This document shows, one piece after another, positions 1-8,000 of a DNA stretch of 38,143 nucleotides. Positions within the stretch are counted from its first letter, which is position 1; the number at the start of each line of letters is the position of its first letter. Both the position numbers and the translations under genes were made by a program. The notes beneath the pieces are model-generated. The model had not been told where the DNA came from and did no database searches. It saw only the letters and a list, made by a program, of their open reading frames with translations. Source of the stretch: an uncultured Bacteroides sp. (GTDB lineage: Bacteria > Bacteroidota > Bacteroidia > Bacteroidales > UBA932); the NCBI GenBank assembly GCA_900546925.1, contig UREV01000022.1:1-38143 (forward strand), given 5' to 3'.

Positions 1-70
1 GGAGGCGGAACTCAGGACGCGAATTGCGCAGCACCTGAGCGGACGAGTCCGACCTACTGACGCAGCCATG
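1..70. repeat. structured direct repeat, copy 1 (window edge)
   Basis: The 70 bases match 322-391 with one difference: A at the position where the second copy has C, in GACCTACTG versus GACCTCCTG. The module contains nested self-complementary segments: CTCAGG with CCTGAG, and CGGA with TCCG around a CGAG loop. The start is cut by the window edge, so the true left boundary is unknown. Confidence 0.85.
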
Positions 71-95
71 TTCATCACACTGACTCTAAAACTTT

Positions 96-183
96 GTGCC
101 ACATAAAACGTTTTCTCTGTACAAAATGCAAAATTTAATACTCTTCGTGCACCTTAAAACGTTTTCTTGGTACCATTTGCAGC
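96..183. repeat. two imperfect 51-base tandem units with AAAACGTTTT palindromes
   Basis: Bases 96-130 align with 147-181 at an offset of 51 bases, with about 27 of 35 positions identical. Each unit contains GTGC, then the perfect palindrome AAAACGTTTT (105-114 and 156-165), then GTAC and TGCA. A symmetric core with central CG resembles operators of LacI-type regulators. No regulated gene is evident, so the operator role is only a suggestion. Confidence 0.55.
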
Positions 184-203
184 AAAACCGACTGACAATG
201 TTC

Positions 204-290
204 TCGTGGATGCCGGCGGTCTATGCCCACTCGCTCAGGTGCTGCGCAATTCGCTCGCTGGGCAACAGCCGCCGACCGGCCACGAGACAA
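204..290. repeat. imperfect long inverted repeat
   Basis: TCTCGTGG (204-211) pairs with CCACGAGA near 283-290, TGCCCA near 223-228 pairs with TGGGCA, and the GC-rich middle pairs partly. The loop holds GCTCAGGTGCTGCGCAATTC, an inverse of part of the flanking direct repeats. This could be a structured RNA or a remnant of a mobile element; I do not recognise the family. Confidence 0.45.
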
Positions 291-321
291 TACCCGAAGA
301 GCATACTGTCGCGCAGCGGCA

Positions 322-391
322 GGAGGCGGAACTCAGGACGCGAATTGCGCAGCACCTGAGCGGACGAGTCCGACCTCCTGACGCAGCCATG
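322..391. repeat. structured direct repeat, copy 2
   Basis: Second copy of the module at 1-70. With the preceding CA an outer stem CAGGAGG (320-326) pairs with CCTCCTG. Inside it sit the CTCAGG/CCTGAG hairpin and the CGGA-CGAG-TCCG hairpin, giving a three-way-junction shape. The base that differs in copy 1 would break the outer stem. The segment GCTCAGGTGCTGCGCAATTC near 233 is the inverse of the first hairpin region. Confidence 0.8.
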
Positions 392-451
392 CAAAAGGAG
401 CTGCTATGCAAAGAGAGTCGCGAAAGAGTTCACGCACCAAGCAGACACTCT

Positions 452-973
452 TTATTTACCACCTTTGTAGTAAACTTCGGACACCTTCATGAATCCGCGG
501 CGCATAAAAAACTCATGGGCATGGTGATTATTCTTGCCGGATTCGAGATAAACGTCCTTAAGACCTCTATGACGGAACCAATCTTCGGCTGCGGCAAACA
601 AACGGCCTCCGACACCCCGGCCACGCGCAGCAGCATTGACAAGAATATCACAGAGGACACCGAAAGGAGCGCCGCCGTCGGAATCGGTTTCGAGGACACA
701 GAAGCCGAGCAGCTTTCCTGCGGCATCTTCCGCCTTGAATACCGCTGCTCCATCCGTCGTCATGTGCTCCTCTAGGTATATAAGCCACAGATGACGGCTG
801 TCCGCATCGAGTTGCGGCACATATTCCTCTCCATTGAAAACTAGATGTCCGATTCCCATCTGCATCTCGCCATGGGAAATATATTCCACATTCTCCGACA
901 AATGCGCATAAAACAAATCCGCAAGCGCATCCTTGTCCTGAATAGTTGCAGGTGCAATGACAATATTATCCAT
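452..973 (-). CDS. GNAT family N-acetyltransferase
   Basis: A 173-residue GNAT acetyltransferase, predicted to move an acyl group from acyl-CoA to an amine; the substrate is unknown. The acyl-CoA-binding motif appears as ARGRGVGGRLF after a beta strand (GVLCDILVN), followed by the C-terminal strand and helix YLESGKNNHHAHEFFMRRGF typical of the fold. The start chosen is the ATG at 973, giving MDNIVIAPAT. It lies 5 bases after the stop of the upstream membrane-protein gene. A longer in-frame start at 1063 would overlap that gene and add a sequence unlike GNAT. The tight spacing suggests both genes are translated from one mRNA and may act together. Confidence 0.88.
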   Translation of the reverse strand: MDNIVIAPATIQDKDALADLFYAHLSENVEYISHGEMQMGIGHLVFNGEEYVPQLDADSRHLWLIYLEEHMTTDGAAVFKAEDAAGKLLGFCVLETDSDGGAPFGVLCDILVNAAARGRGVGGRLFAAAEDWFRHRGLKDVYLESGKNNHHAHEFFMRRGFMKVSEVYYKGGK

Positions 974-978
974 ATATA

Positions 979-2742
979 TTATGCTATTATTTCCTTGATT
1001 TTGCCGATAATGGTGCGGATGGTCTTGGAAACGACCAGAAGTATACCGAAAATCGTGACGCATGCGACTACCATCACAACCACGGCCGCCAGATGACTGG
1101 ACTGTATGCCGAAATAGGTCAGGAACGGCATCTCCGACTGCTGGAAGAAAAGCTCGAACGTGGAAGCGACTGAAATTATCGCCAGAATGAAATTCAGCAC
1201 GAAGTCCGACTTCATCGACTTGAAATCGCTCAGGTTATGCAGACTGCTGTCCACCATCGACATCATCTCATTCAAGCGGTCGAGATCATTGTCCAGATTC
1301 AGACGCCTGGCAGTGCGGTCGAACATCACCTTGTGAGACGCGAACTTGGAATACTTCACCACGTCCAACTGCAGCACCATCCGGGAGAGCCTAATGCTGA
1401 GCTTGGCATTCTGACCGATCAAGTCCAGCGAAGATGTGCTGGAAGCGGACAATGTCGCATCGATAAGCACGTCATTGGCACGTCCGATAACGTATTTCTT
1501 CGCCAGAACCATCTGAAGGATAAGCAGATACTCTGGCCACGACACATGATAACGCGCGCGTTCCTTCAGATGTTCCGCCCAGTTCACGCCTTTCTTCTCC
1601 ACCGTTCCGGCCGTGTCCTTCCCGTCGCCGCGACGCCCGTAAGTTCCCAGGACAATGCTCATGTTACTGTTTACCAGCACAAGGTCATCAGTGTCGATGG
1701 CAATGTTTTCGCCGCAGACCTCGTCATAAGCTGCCGCATCCCTGTACGGCCATTCGCCAGGATACAATGTCATAAGACCGATGAGTTCAGGCTTGTGCCA
1801 GTCACGGATATGGTTGACAATCTGCGCTTCGGTCAACCTGTCCGATCTGTCATTGCTGAACAAATCCGTACCGTCGGTAAGCGGATGACGGATGTCCTCC
1901 CACAAGTCCACCATCGCATAACGGGAATCATTGACCATAGTTATCGGCATGATTTTCATGCGTTTGCGGTACTTAGCCTTCTCCTCGCCGCTCAATGCTT
2001 TGCTGAACTTGGTGCAGCATCGGTAAATGAAGCGCTTATATCTGACTGCCACTTTCCCGAAACCGCGTTCGCTACTGCTCATCGGTAAAGTCTCGCCGAC
2101 TTCCAGAGGCTCGCCTGATTCGCTGAAAAAGATATTGTCCACCCTGAAATCGCCCACGAGATTAATGTTCGTGCGAGACTCGCCGTCCCCGCAAGCTTCC
2201 GATTCATCGCGGCTCCAATATTCCGCCCCCAGCCAGGTCGAGAGCAATGCTATTATATGGTCAATGCCGACAGGCGCGGACAATGTTCCGGAATGTCCGT
2301 TAAAAAGAAAACGGTAAGTGAAGGACACGGTATTGCCGAAGAACAATGACATCTCCACATTGACATGACACCTGAGCAGACGCGGCTCGATTTCATCTTC
2401 CTCAGGCTCGATCGGCATCTCGAAGTCAAATCCTCGCAGTGAAAACCTCCTGACATTTTTCTCGTCAGGAGACGGGCCTTCGTTGCGCAGGACAAATATC
2501 TGTTTCTCGATGCTCCGCCCCATCGGCACGATCGGGATGGTCAATGCATCTGCTTTTTCTTCATAGACAAATTTCTCTTTATGGAAAACATAATCTTCAT
2601 CGCCCGGAAGATGTTTGTCATATTCCTTCGGAAGAAAAAACTGTCTTTCCTGCTTTATGCTGAAAGTCTGTATGAATACCGCGGAGAATCCCGGAATCTC
2701 AAGTCCGTGTCCGTCCCGGGAGCAGCAATAGTCGTAAGTCAT
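979..2742 (-). CDS. uncharacterised 587-aa protein with two C-terminal membrane segments
   Basis: I do not recognise the family. Residues 1 to about 440 look soluble and mixed alpha/beta. Residues about 445-510 are rich in charged heptad-like helix (for example RRLNLDNDLDRLNEMMSM). Two hydrophobic segments follow at about 513-533 and 551-572, and a basic tail ends the protein (KTIRTIIGKIKEIIA). A large cytosolic domain, a long helix and a C-terminal two-helix hairpin recall CorA-type channels. The loop between the helices has no GMN motif, so metal transport is not supported. The gene has its own promoter at 2781-2811 and leads directly into the GNAT gene. No signal peptide is seen. Confidence 0.8.
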   Translation of the reverse strand: MTYDYCCSRDGHGLEIPGFSAVFIQTFSIKQERQFFLPKEYDKHLPGDEDYVFHKEKFVYEEKADALTIPIVPMGRSIEKQIFVLRNEGPSPDEKNVRRFSLRGFDFEMPIEPEEDEIEPRLLRCHVNVEMSLFFGNTVSFTYRFLFNGHSGTLSAPVGIDHIIALLSTWLGAEYWSRDESEACGDGESRTNINLVGDFRVDNIFFSESGEPLEVGETLPMSSSERGFGKVAVRYKRFIYRCCTKFSKALSGEEKAKYRKRMKIMPITMVNDSRYAMVDLWEDIRHPLTDGTDLFSNDRSDRLTEAQIVNHIRDWHKPELIGLMTLYPGEWPYRDAAAYDEVCGENIAIDTDDLVLVNSNMSIVLGTYGRRGDGKDTAGTVEKKGVNWAEHLKERARYHVSWPEYLLILQMVLAKKYVIGRANDVLIDATLSASSTSSLDLIGQNAKLSIRLSRMVLQLDVVKYSKFASHKVMFDRTARRLNLDNDLDRLNEMMSMVDSSLHNLSDFKSMKSDFVLNFILAIISVASTFELFFQQSEMPFLTYFGIQSSHLAAVVVMVVACVTIFGILLVVSKTIRTIIGKIKEIIA

Positions 2743-2780
2743 ATGTCTAAGTCAATATGTTATTAGTTTCCACAAGTATA

Positions 2781-2811
2781 CAAATATATAAAACCGGTTT
2801 CGGATTTCAAA
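2781..2811 (-). promoter_or_regulatory. Bacteroidetes-type promoter for the 587-aa membrane protein
   Basis: On the minus strand TTTG (2808-2811), 19 bases, then TATATTTG (2781-2788). This matches the Bacteroidetes -33 TTTG and -7 TAnnTTTG consensus. The predicted start of transcription is about 30-35 bases upstream of the ATG at 2742. The -33 box touches the T-tract of the groEL terminator. Confidence 0.8.
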
Positions 2812-2812
2812 T

Positions 2813-2845
2813 AAAAAAAATCCCGCTCCGTGGGTGCGGAGCAGG
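2813..2845 (-). terminator. intrinsic terminator of groES-groEL
   Basis: A nine-base-pair GC-rich stem (2822-2830 with 2837-2845, six-base loop, one G-T pair) is followed on the minus strand by eight T residues (2813-2820). This is a textbook intrinsic terminator downstream of groEL. Confidence 0.88.
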
Positions 2846-2890
2846 ACATAAATTAGTTTTGCCGTTATCGAATGCTTCGCAAAACGACAA

Positions 2891-2924
2891 AGCCCCGGAA
2901 CAGCCATTACAGCGTTCCGAGGCT
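2891..2924 (-). terminator. first hairpin downstream of groEL
   Basis: Eleven-base arms AGCCCCGGAAC (2891-2901) and GTTCCGAGGCT (2914-2924) with a 12-base loop lie 22 bases past the groEL stop. The following TTTGTCGTTTT is only moderately T-rich. It may be a weak first terminator or a 3'-end protector ahead of the stronger one at 2813-2845. Confidence 0.65.
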
Positions 2925-2946
2925 TAAATTTATATTGTGCGAAAAA

Positions 2947-4569
2947 TTACATCATTCCGCCTTCAGGCATTGCAGGAGCAGCTGGAGCCGGTTCCGGGAT
3001 GTCTACGATACCGCACTCGGTAGTCAAGAACATACCTGCTACAGACGCAGCGTTCTCGAGAGCCACACGGCTTACCTTGGTAGGGTCGATGACACCGGCC
3101 TCGAACATATTCACATACTCACCGGTACGTGCATTGTAACCGAAATCATCTTTACCCTCACGAATCTTCTGGATAATCACGCTGCCGTCAACGTCTGCAT
3201 TCCTTGCAATCTGACGGAGAGGCTCCTCGATAGCACGAGCCACGATGTGAATACCAGTGGTCTGATCCTCGTTGTCACCCTTGAGATTCTTCAAAACCTC
3301 TGCAGCACGGATGTAAGCTACACCGCCACCAGGAAGATAACCTTCCTCCACTGCAGCACGAGTTGCGTTCAATGCATCCTCGACGCGGTCCTTCTTCTCT
3401 TTCATCTCTACCTCAGTAGTAGCACCTACATAAAGTACAGCTACACCGCCGGCGAGTTTTCCGAGACGCTCCTGAAGTTTCTCCTTATCGTAATCAGAAG
3501 TAGAAGTAGAAATCTGCTTTCTGATAAGCTCTACACGCTCTGCGATATCCTCTTTGTTACCTGCACCGCCTACGATAGTGGTGTTCTCCTTTGTGATGGT
3601 AACCTTCTCTGCTTTACCGAGCATCTCAGGAGTTGTGTTCTCAAGAGTAAATCCTCTTTCCTCTGAAACCAAAGTAGCACCAGTAAGAGTAGCAATATCC
3701 TGAAGCATCTCCTTACGACGGTCGCCGAATCCTGGAGCCTTTACGGCAGCAACCTTGATAGTTCCACGGAGTCTGTTCACAACCAATGTTGTAAGTGCCT
3801 CTCCATCAACATCCTCAGCGATGATAAGGAGTGACTTGCCATCCCTTGCGATAGGCTCGAGGATAGGAAGAAGATCCTTCATAGTAGAAATCTTCTTGTC
3901 CGTAATAAGAACATATGGGCTGTCGAGGCTAGCTTCCATCTTGTCAGAATTAGTCATAAAGTAAGGAGAGATATAACCTCTGTCGAACTGCATACCCTCT
4001 ACGACCTTAACCTCAGTCGCGGTACCCTTAGCCTCTTCTACAGTGATGACACCATCTTTCTTTACTTTAGACATAGCGTCTGCGATAAGTTTACCGATAG
4101 TAGCATCGTTGTTGGCTGATACTGTACCTACCTGCTCTACCTTAGAGTAATCGTCACCGACTTCATGGCTGTGAGCCTTGAGCTCAGCAACAACAGCAGC
4201 GACTGCCTTGTCGATACCCTTCTTCAAATCCAGAGGACTTGCACCTGCAGTAACGTTCTTCAAACCGACATTGATAATAGCCTGAGCGAGAACAGTAGCT
4301 GTGGTAGTACCGTCACCGGCCTGCTCGTTAGTCTTGGAAGCGACTTCCTTGACCATCTGTGCACCCATATTGGCGAATCTGTCTTTCAACTCGATTTCCT
4401 TAGCGACAGTAACACCGTCCTTAGTTACCTGAGGAGCACCGAACTTCTTGTCGATAACGACGTTACGACCTTTAGGTCCAAGTGTAACCTTAACTGCATC
4501 TGCGAGAGCGTCAGCGCCCTGTTTCATTTTAGCGCGAACCTCAACATCGAATTTAATATCTTTAGCCAT
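2947..4569 (-). CDS. groEL: chaperonin GroEL (Hsp60)
   Basis: A 540-residue ATP-driven chaperonin that forms double seven-subunit rings and folds cytosolic proteins inside the cavity closed by GroES. Sequence marks are the N-terminus MAKDIKFDVE, the ATPase loop with GDGTTTATVLAQ (Asp86-Gly-Thr-Thr-Thr), a central apical domain, and the flexible C-terminal tail ending PEGGMM. Length is normal for the family. Start at 4569 is supported by a strong Shine-Dalgarno AGGAGG (4578-4583) eight bases upstream, rare among genes in this window. It follows groES by 18 bases and ends at two hairpins, so the pair is a closed two-gene operon. Confidence 0.99.
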   Translation of the reverse strand: MAKDIKFDVEVRAKMKQGADALADAVKVTLGPKGRNVVIDKKFGAPQVTKDGVTVAKEIELKDRFANMGAQMVKEVASKTNEQAGDGTTTATVLAQAIINVGLKNVTAGASPLDLKKGIDKAVAAVVAELKAHSHEVGDDYSKVEQVGTVSANNDATIGKLIADAMSKVKKDGVITVEEAKGTATEVKVVEGMQFDRGYISPYFMTNSDKMEASLDSPYVLITDKKISTMKDLLPILEPIARDGKSLLIIAEDVDGEALTTLVVNRLRGTIKVAAVKAPGFGDRRKEMLQDIATLTGATLVSEERGFTLENTTPEMLGKAEKVTITKENTTIVGGAGNKEDIAERVELIRKQISTSTSDYDKEKLQERLGKLAGGVAVLYVGATTEVEMKEKKDRVEDALNATRAAVEEGYLPGGGVAYIRAAEVLKNLKGDNEDQTTGIHIVARAIEEPLRQIARNADVDGSVIIQKIREGKDDFGYNARTGEYVNMFEAGVIDPTKVSRVALENAASVAGMFLTTECGIVDIPEPAPAAPAMPEGGMM

Positions 4570-4587
4570 AATAATGTCCTCCTATGA

Positions 4588-4854
4588 TTATAATATTGCC
4601 ATAATGTCTGACTGACGGACGATAAGATATTTCTTATCCTCTACAGTCACCTCAGTTCCGGCATACTTGCCATAAAGAACCTCGTCACCGACTTTAACTT
4701 CCATCGGCTCATCCTTCTTGCCAGGTCCACAAGCTACAACCTTACCCTGCTGAGGTTTCTCCTTAGCTGTATCAGGAATATAAAGTCCTGAAGCTGTCTT
4801 TGTCTCAGCCTCTTTAGGCTCGAGAACAACTCTATCTGCTAATGGTCTAATCAT
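4588..4854 (-). CDS. groES: co-chaperonin GroES (Hsp10)
   Basis: An 88-residue co-chaperonin that forms the seven-subunit lid of GroEL. It begins MIRPLADRVVLEPKEAETKT and carries the mobile loop (about residues 18-30, TKTASGLYIPDTAKEKP) that contacts the GroEL apical domain. The beta-barrel core reads GKVVACGPGKKDE and VGDEVLYGKYAGTEV. It is the first gene of the groES-groEL operon. I find no TAnnTTTG box close upstream, unlike most genes here. The 218-base divergent gap to the alpha-2-macroglobulin gene instead holds TGACA/TGTCA half-sites, which may serve its heat-shock control. Confidence 0.98.
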   Translation of the reverse strand: MIRPLADRVVLEPKEAETKTASGLYIPDTAKEKPQQGKVVACGPGKKDEPMEVKVGDEVLYGKYAGTEVTVEDKKYLIVRQSDIMAIL

Positions 4855-4945
4855 GATTTTATAATTTTAATGTTTTTACTCAATGCCGACTTTCATCCGA
4901 AAGCCACTCCAGTAGAATCAACTGCCGTGCCACTCGCTCCTATCA

Positions 4946-4969
4946 TGACAATTTGTCAGCGTTATGTCA
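4946..4969. promoter_or_regulatory. TGACAA-T-TTGTCA palindrome plus further TGTCA half-site upstream of groES
   Basis: A perfect 13-base palindrome TGACAATTTGTCA (4946-4958) is followed by another TGTCA at 4965-4969, and TGACA recurs at 5054. No CIRCE element (TTAGCACTC-N9-GAGTGCTAA) is present. These repeated half-sites in the divergent region are candidates for a regulator binding site or alternative promoter of groESL. This is inference from pattern only. Confidence 0.4.
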
Positions 4970-5072
4970 ATGCCGAAGAAACAGCCGCCGTCATAAAAAT
5001 TTCTCCCCGGAACCGATAACTATTTATATAATAATTACTATATTGGTCAAATATGACAAAAATCTTCATGCC

Positions 5073-8000
5073 ATGGACACTAAAAAAATCTGGCGCCGGT
5101 TCGCCATAATCGCGATCTCAGCATGGACCATAAACGGTTGTACGAATACCCCTGCAGTCCCTGACAGCAGTTTTGCAGAATATATCAGCGGTTACACAGG
5201 CGGGGTCCTCTCCGGTGACGACCATATCATAATCGAATTGGAGTCCCCGGTCAACGACTTGCAAGGCACTGAAACAGAAATAAATAAAGCCCTGACCAAA
5301 CTATTCAGGTTCTCCCCTTCCATCGAAGGTTCTGTACAGTGTGCAAATTCCCGTAGAATCGAATTCATCCCCGAAAAAGGATCCCTGAAGGCCGGAAAAA
5401 CCTACACCTGCCGATTCCTGCTCGGAAATATCGTCGAGACTGACAAGTCGCACAAAGAATTCGAGTTCAGTTTCAGGACTGCGCCCAAGGAAGCCCGCCT
5501 CGAGTCCGGCGGGATCAGGATTTCCGCTACGGATAGGGTCAATGCCGTCGTGACAGGAAAATTAACCCTGAGTGAAGGCATTGACATAGACAATCCGGCA
5601 TCACTCATAGATTTTAAATGGAGCGGCGAAGGCGGAACTTTCGATGTTCAGGAAACAGACAGGAATACATTGACCTTCACAGCGACAGGACTGAAACGCG
5701 GACAGGCGGAGGAAGGACTGGATATCAGCTTCAAGCCGGGGAACACGGGATTTGCGAAATGCGAAGACCTGCATATCAGGATTCCGGCGGAAGGCGTTTT
5801 CACCGTCACCGACTCCAGACAAAACCTCGCGGACAACCGCATCGACGTGATTTTTTCAGAGCCGCTTCACAAGGGAATAAGCACGAAAGGCCTTGTGACA
5901 TTGGACGGTACAGATGACAATGTACGAACTGCCATATTTGACAACGTGCTCAGCATCTGGTACGGCAACCAGGAAAGAGAGGCATTGACCCTGGAAATCA
6001 GTCAATACTTGAGGGATATCGACGGCAAGAGCCTGGGCGACAACTGGATACAGACATTCCGCACCGGTATTCCTAAGCCGGAAGTCAGATTCGCAGAAGA
6101 GGGAAACATTTTGCCGGACATGGAAAACCCGATAATCCCGTTCGTCGCGGAGAATCTTAAAGCCGTGGATATCAGCATAATAAAGATTTACCCGAACAAT
6201 ATTCTGTCATTCCTGCAGGAAAACGATATGCAAGGCGGTTCGGGAATCAGAAGAGCCGGAAGGATGATATACAAGACCACCATGAGGCTCGACAACGACC
6301 CGGCCAAGGACCTTTCCAAACCTAATATCTTCACAGTAGGCGTAAAGGGACTGTTCAAGAAAGACCCCTGCGCAATCTATCGTATGAGGCTGTCTTTCAA
6401 GCAAGAATACTATCTGAGAAACGGCAGCATTGACAAAACCGGAGAACTCATAAGGACCGGCGAAGGTGGGCTGACAGAGGAGGAAAATGCGGTCTGGGAC
6501 GAGCCTAACCCGTATTACTATGACGGCAACTACGACTGGAGCAAATACAGATGGCAGGACAGAGACAACCCTCTAACTCCTTCATATTACATGGATTACA
6601 ACTTCCCGGCTCGAAACTTCATGACATCCGCACTCGCATTGACAGCGAAATACGGAGACGGCAGTTCGCTTTGGGCAGGCGTGAGTGACATAAACTCTGC
6701 AGAACCGGTATCCGGCGCAGAGATAACAGTCTACAACTATCAGCTGCAGAAAATCGGTGAGGCCAAGAGCCAGAGTGACGGCATGACAGAAGTCAAGCTG
6801 AAGGGTAAGCCGTTCATTGTCAATGCAAAAAAGGCTGGATCGGAAGCATATCTGAAAGTAAACGACGGAAACGAAAAATCGCTGAGCAGATTCGATACCG
6901 GCGGCGAGACACTTCAGAAAGGCCTGAAAGCTTACGTTTATGGAGAACGCGGGGTCTGGAGACCAGGTGACACACTTCACCTTACGATGATTCTTCACAG
7001 CGACGAGAAGATTCCTGACAGCCACCCTGCTTCCATAGACGTCTATACGCCTCAAGGTCAGTTCTTTATGCGGAAGACCTGCTACAAGGCGACCAACGGA
7101 TTCTACTCTTTCGAAATACCTACCGCACCTGACAGCCCGACAGGACTCTGGAACGCATACGTAAAAGTCGGCGGAGCGGCATTCCATAAGGCATTGAGAA
7201 TAGAAAGCATCATGCCTAACAGACTGAAAGTGAATGTAAATTTCAGTCAGAACACTCTCCGTGGAGGTTCCCAGGCTAATGTCAATGTTTCCTCGACATG
7301 GCTGACCGGCATGGCTGCCTCAGGTCTGCAATCCAAAGTGGAACTGACACTTAAGCCAGGCAAACCAAGTTTCAAGGGATATGAAGGTTACATATTCAGA
7401 GACCCGGCAAGTAGTTTCGAAACATTCTCGACTACTCTTTTCGAAAAACGCCTGGACGGCAACGGAAAGACCTCTGCCACAGTTACTTTACCGAAAGTTC
7501 CACAGGCACCGGGCATGCTTTCAGCCAACGTTCTCGGCACCGTAATGGAAAACGGAGGAGACGAGAGCTATACGGCATTGACCCTGCCATACTCCCCTTT
7601 CAGCGCATACGTTGGGGTGCAACTTCCTGAGGGCGAAGGCTTTATGGAGACCGGCAAGACTCACGACATTCCGGTGGCACTGGTCGATTCCGAAGGCAGG
7701 ACGGTCGCGGGGCACAGTCTCGAATGGAGAATTTTCAAGCTGAAATGGAGCTGGTGGTGGGAGTCGCGCAAAGAACCGCTGGACTCATATATCAACGCCT
7801 CCGCCGCGAGCGCCGAGAGTTCCGGTACCTTCGTTTCCGGCAAGGGCAAGATGTCTATCTCGTTCAGTGTCAATGATGAAGATTGGGGAAGATATCTCAT
7901 ATACGTAAAAGATCTCGACAGCGGACATGCATCAGGCGGCATCGTCTACGCTGACATGCCGTCATACCGCGGACGTGCTGACAGGAACGACCCGAGCGCT

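Larger units (their letters stand above)
1..451. other. gene-free, repeat-rich intergenic region at window edge
   Basis: I see no convincing coding sequence here; the open frames present are antisense to the acetyltransferase or lack any recognisable content. The stretch holds two copies of a structured module (1-70 and 322-391), a pair of 51-base tandem units with an AAAACGTTTT palindrome, and an imperfect inverted repeat (204-290). The sequence continues beyond the left window edge, so a larger repeat array is possible. Confidence 0.7.

Noticed and set aside
1..70. Hammerhead ribozyme in the repeated module
   Set aside because: The CGGACGAGTCCG hairpin and nearby CTGACGC recall a hammerhead stem II, but the invariant CUGANGA and GAAA core elements are not both present in the right order.
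96..183. CRISPR array
   Set aside because: Only two imperfect units with 51-base offset and no identical repeats or spacers; no cas genes nearby.
167..775. Long plus-strand open frame
   Set aside because: It is antisense to the GNAT gene, has no recognisable domain, and begins in the repeat region; an overlap shadow.
979..2742. CorA magnesium transporter
   Set aside because: The two-helix C-terminus is similar in plan, but the GMN selectivity motif between the helices is missing and the soluble domain is not recognisable as CorA.
4855..5072. CIRCE/HrcA operator before groES
   Set aside because: No TTAGCACTC-N9-GAGTGCTAA match; CACTC occurrences here are not paired.
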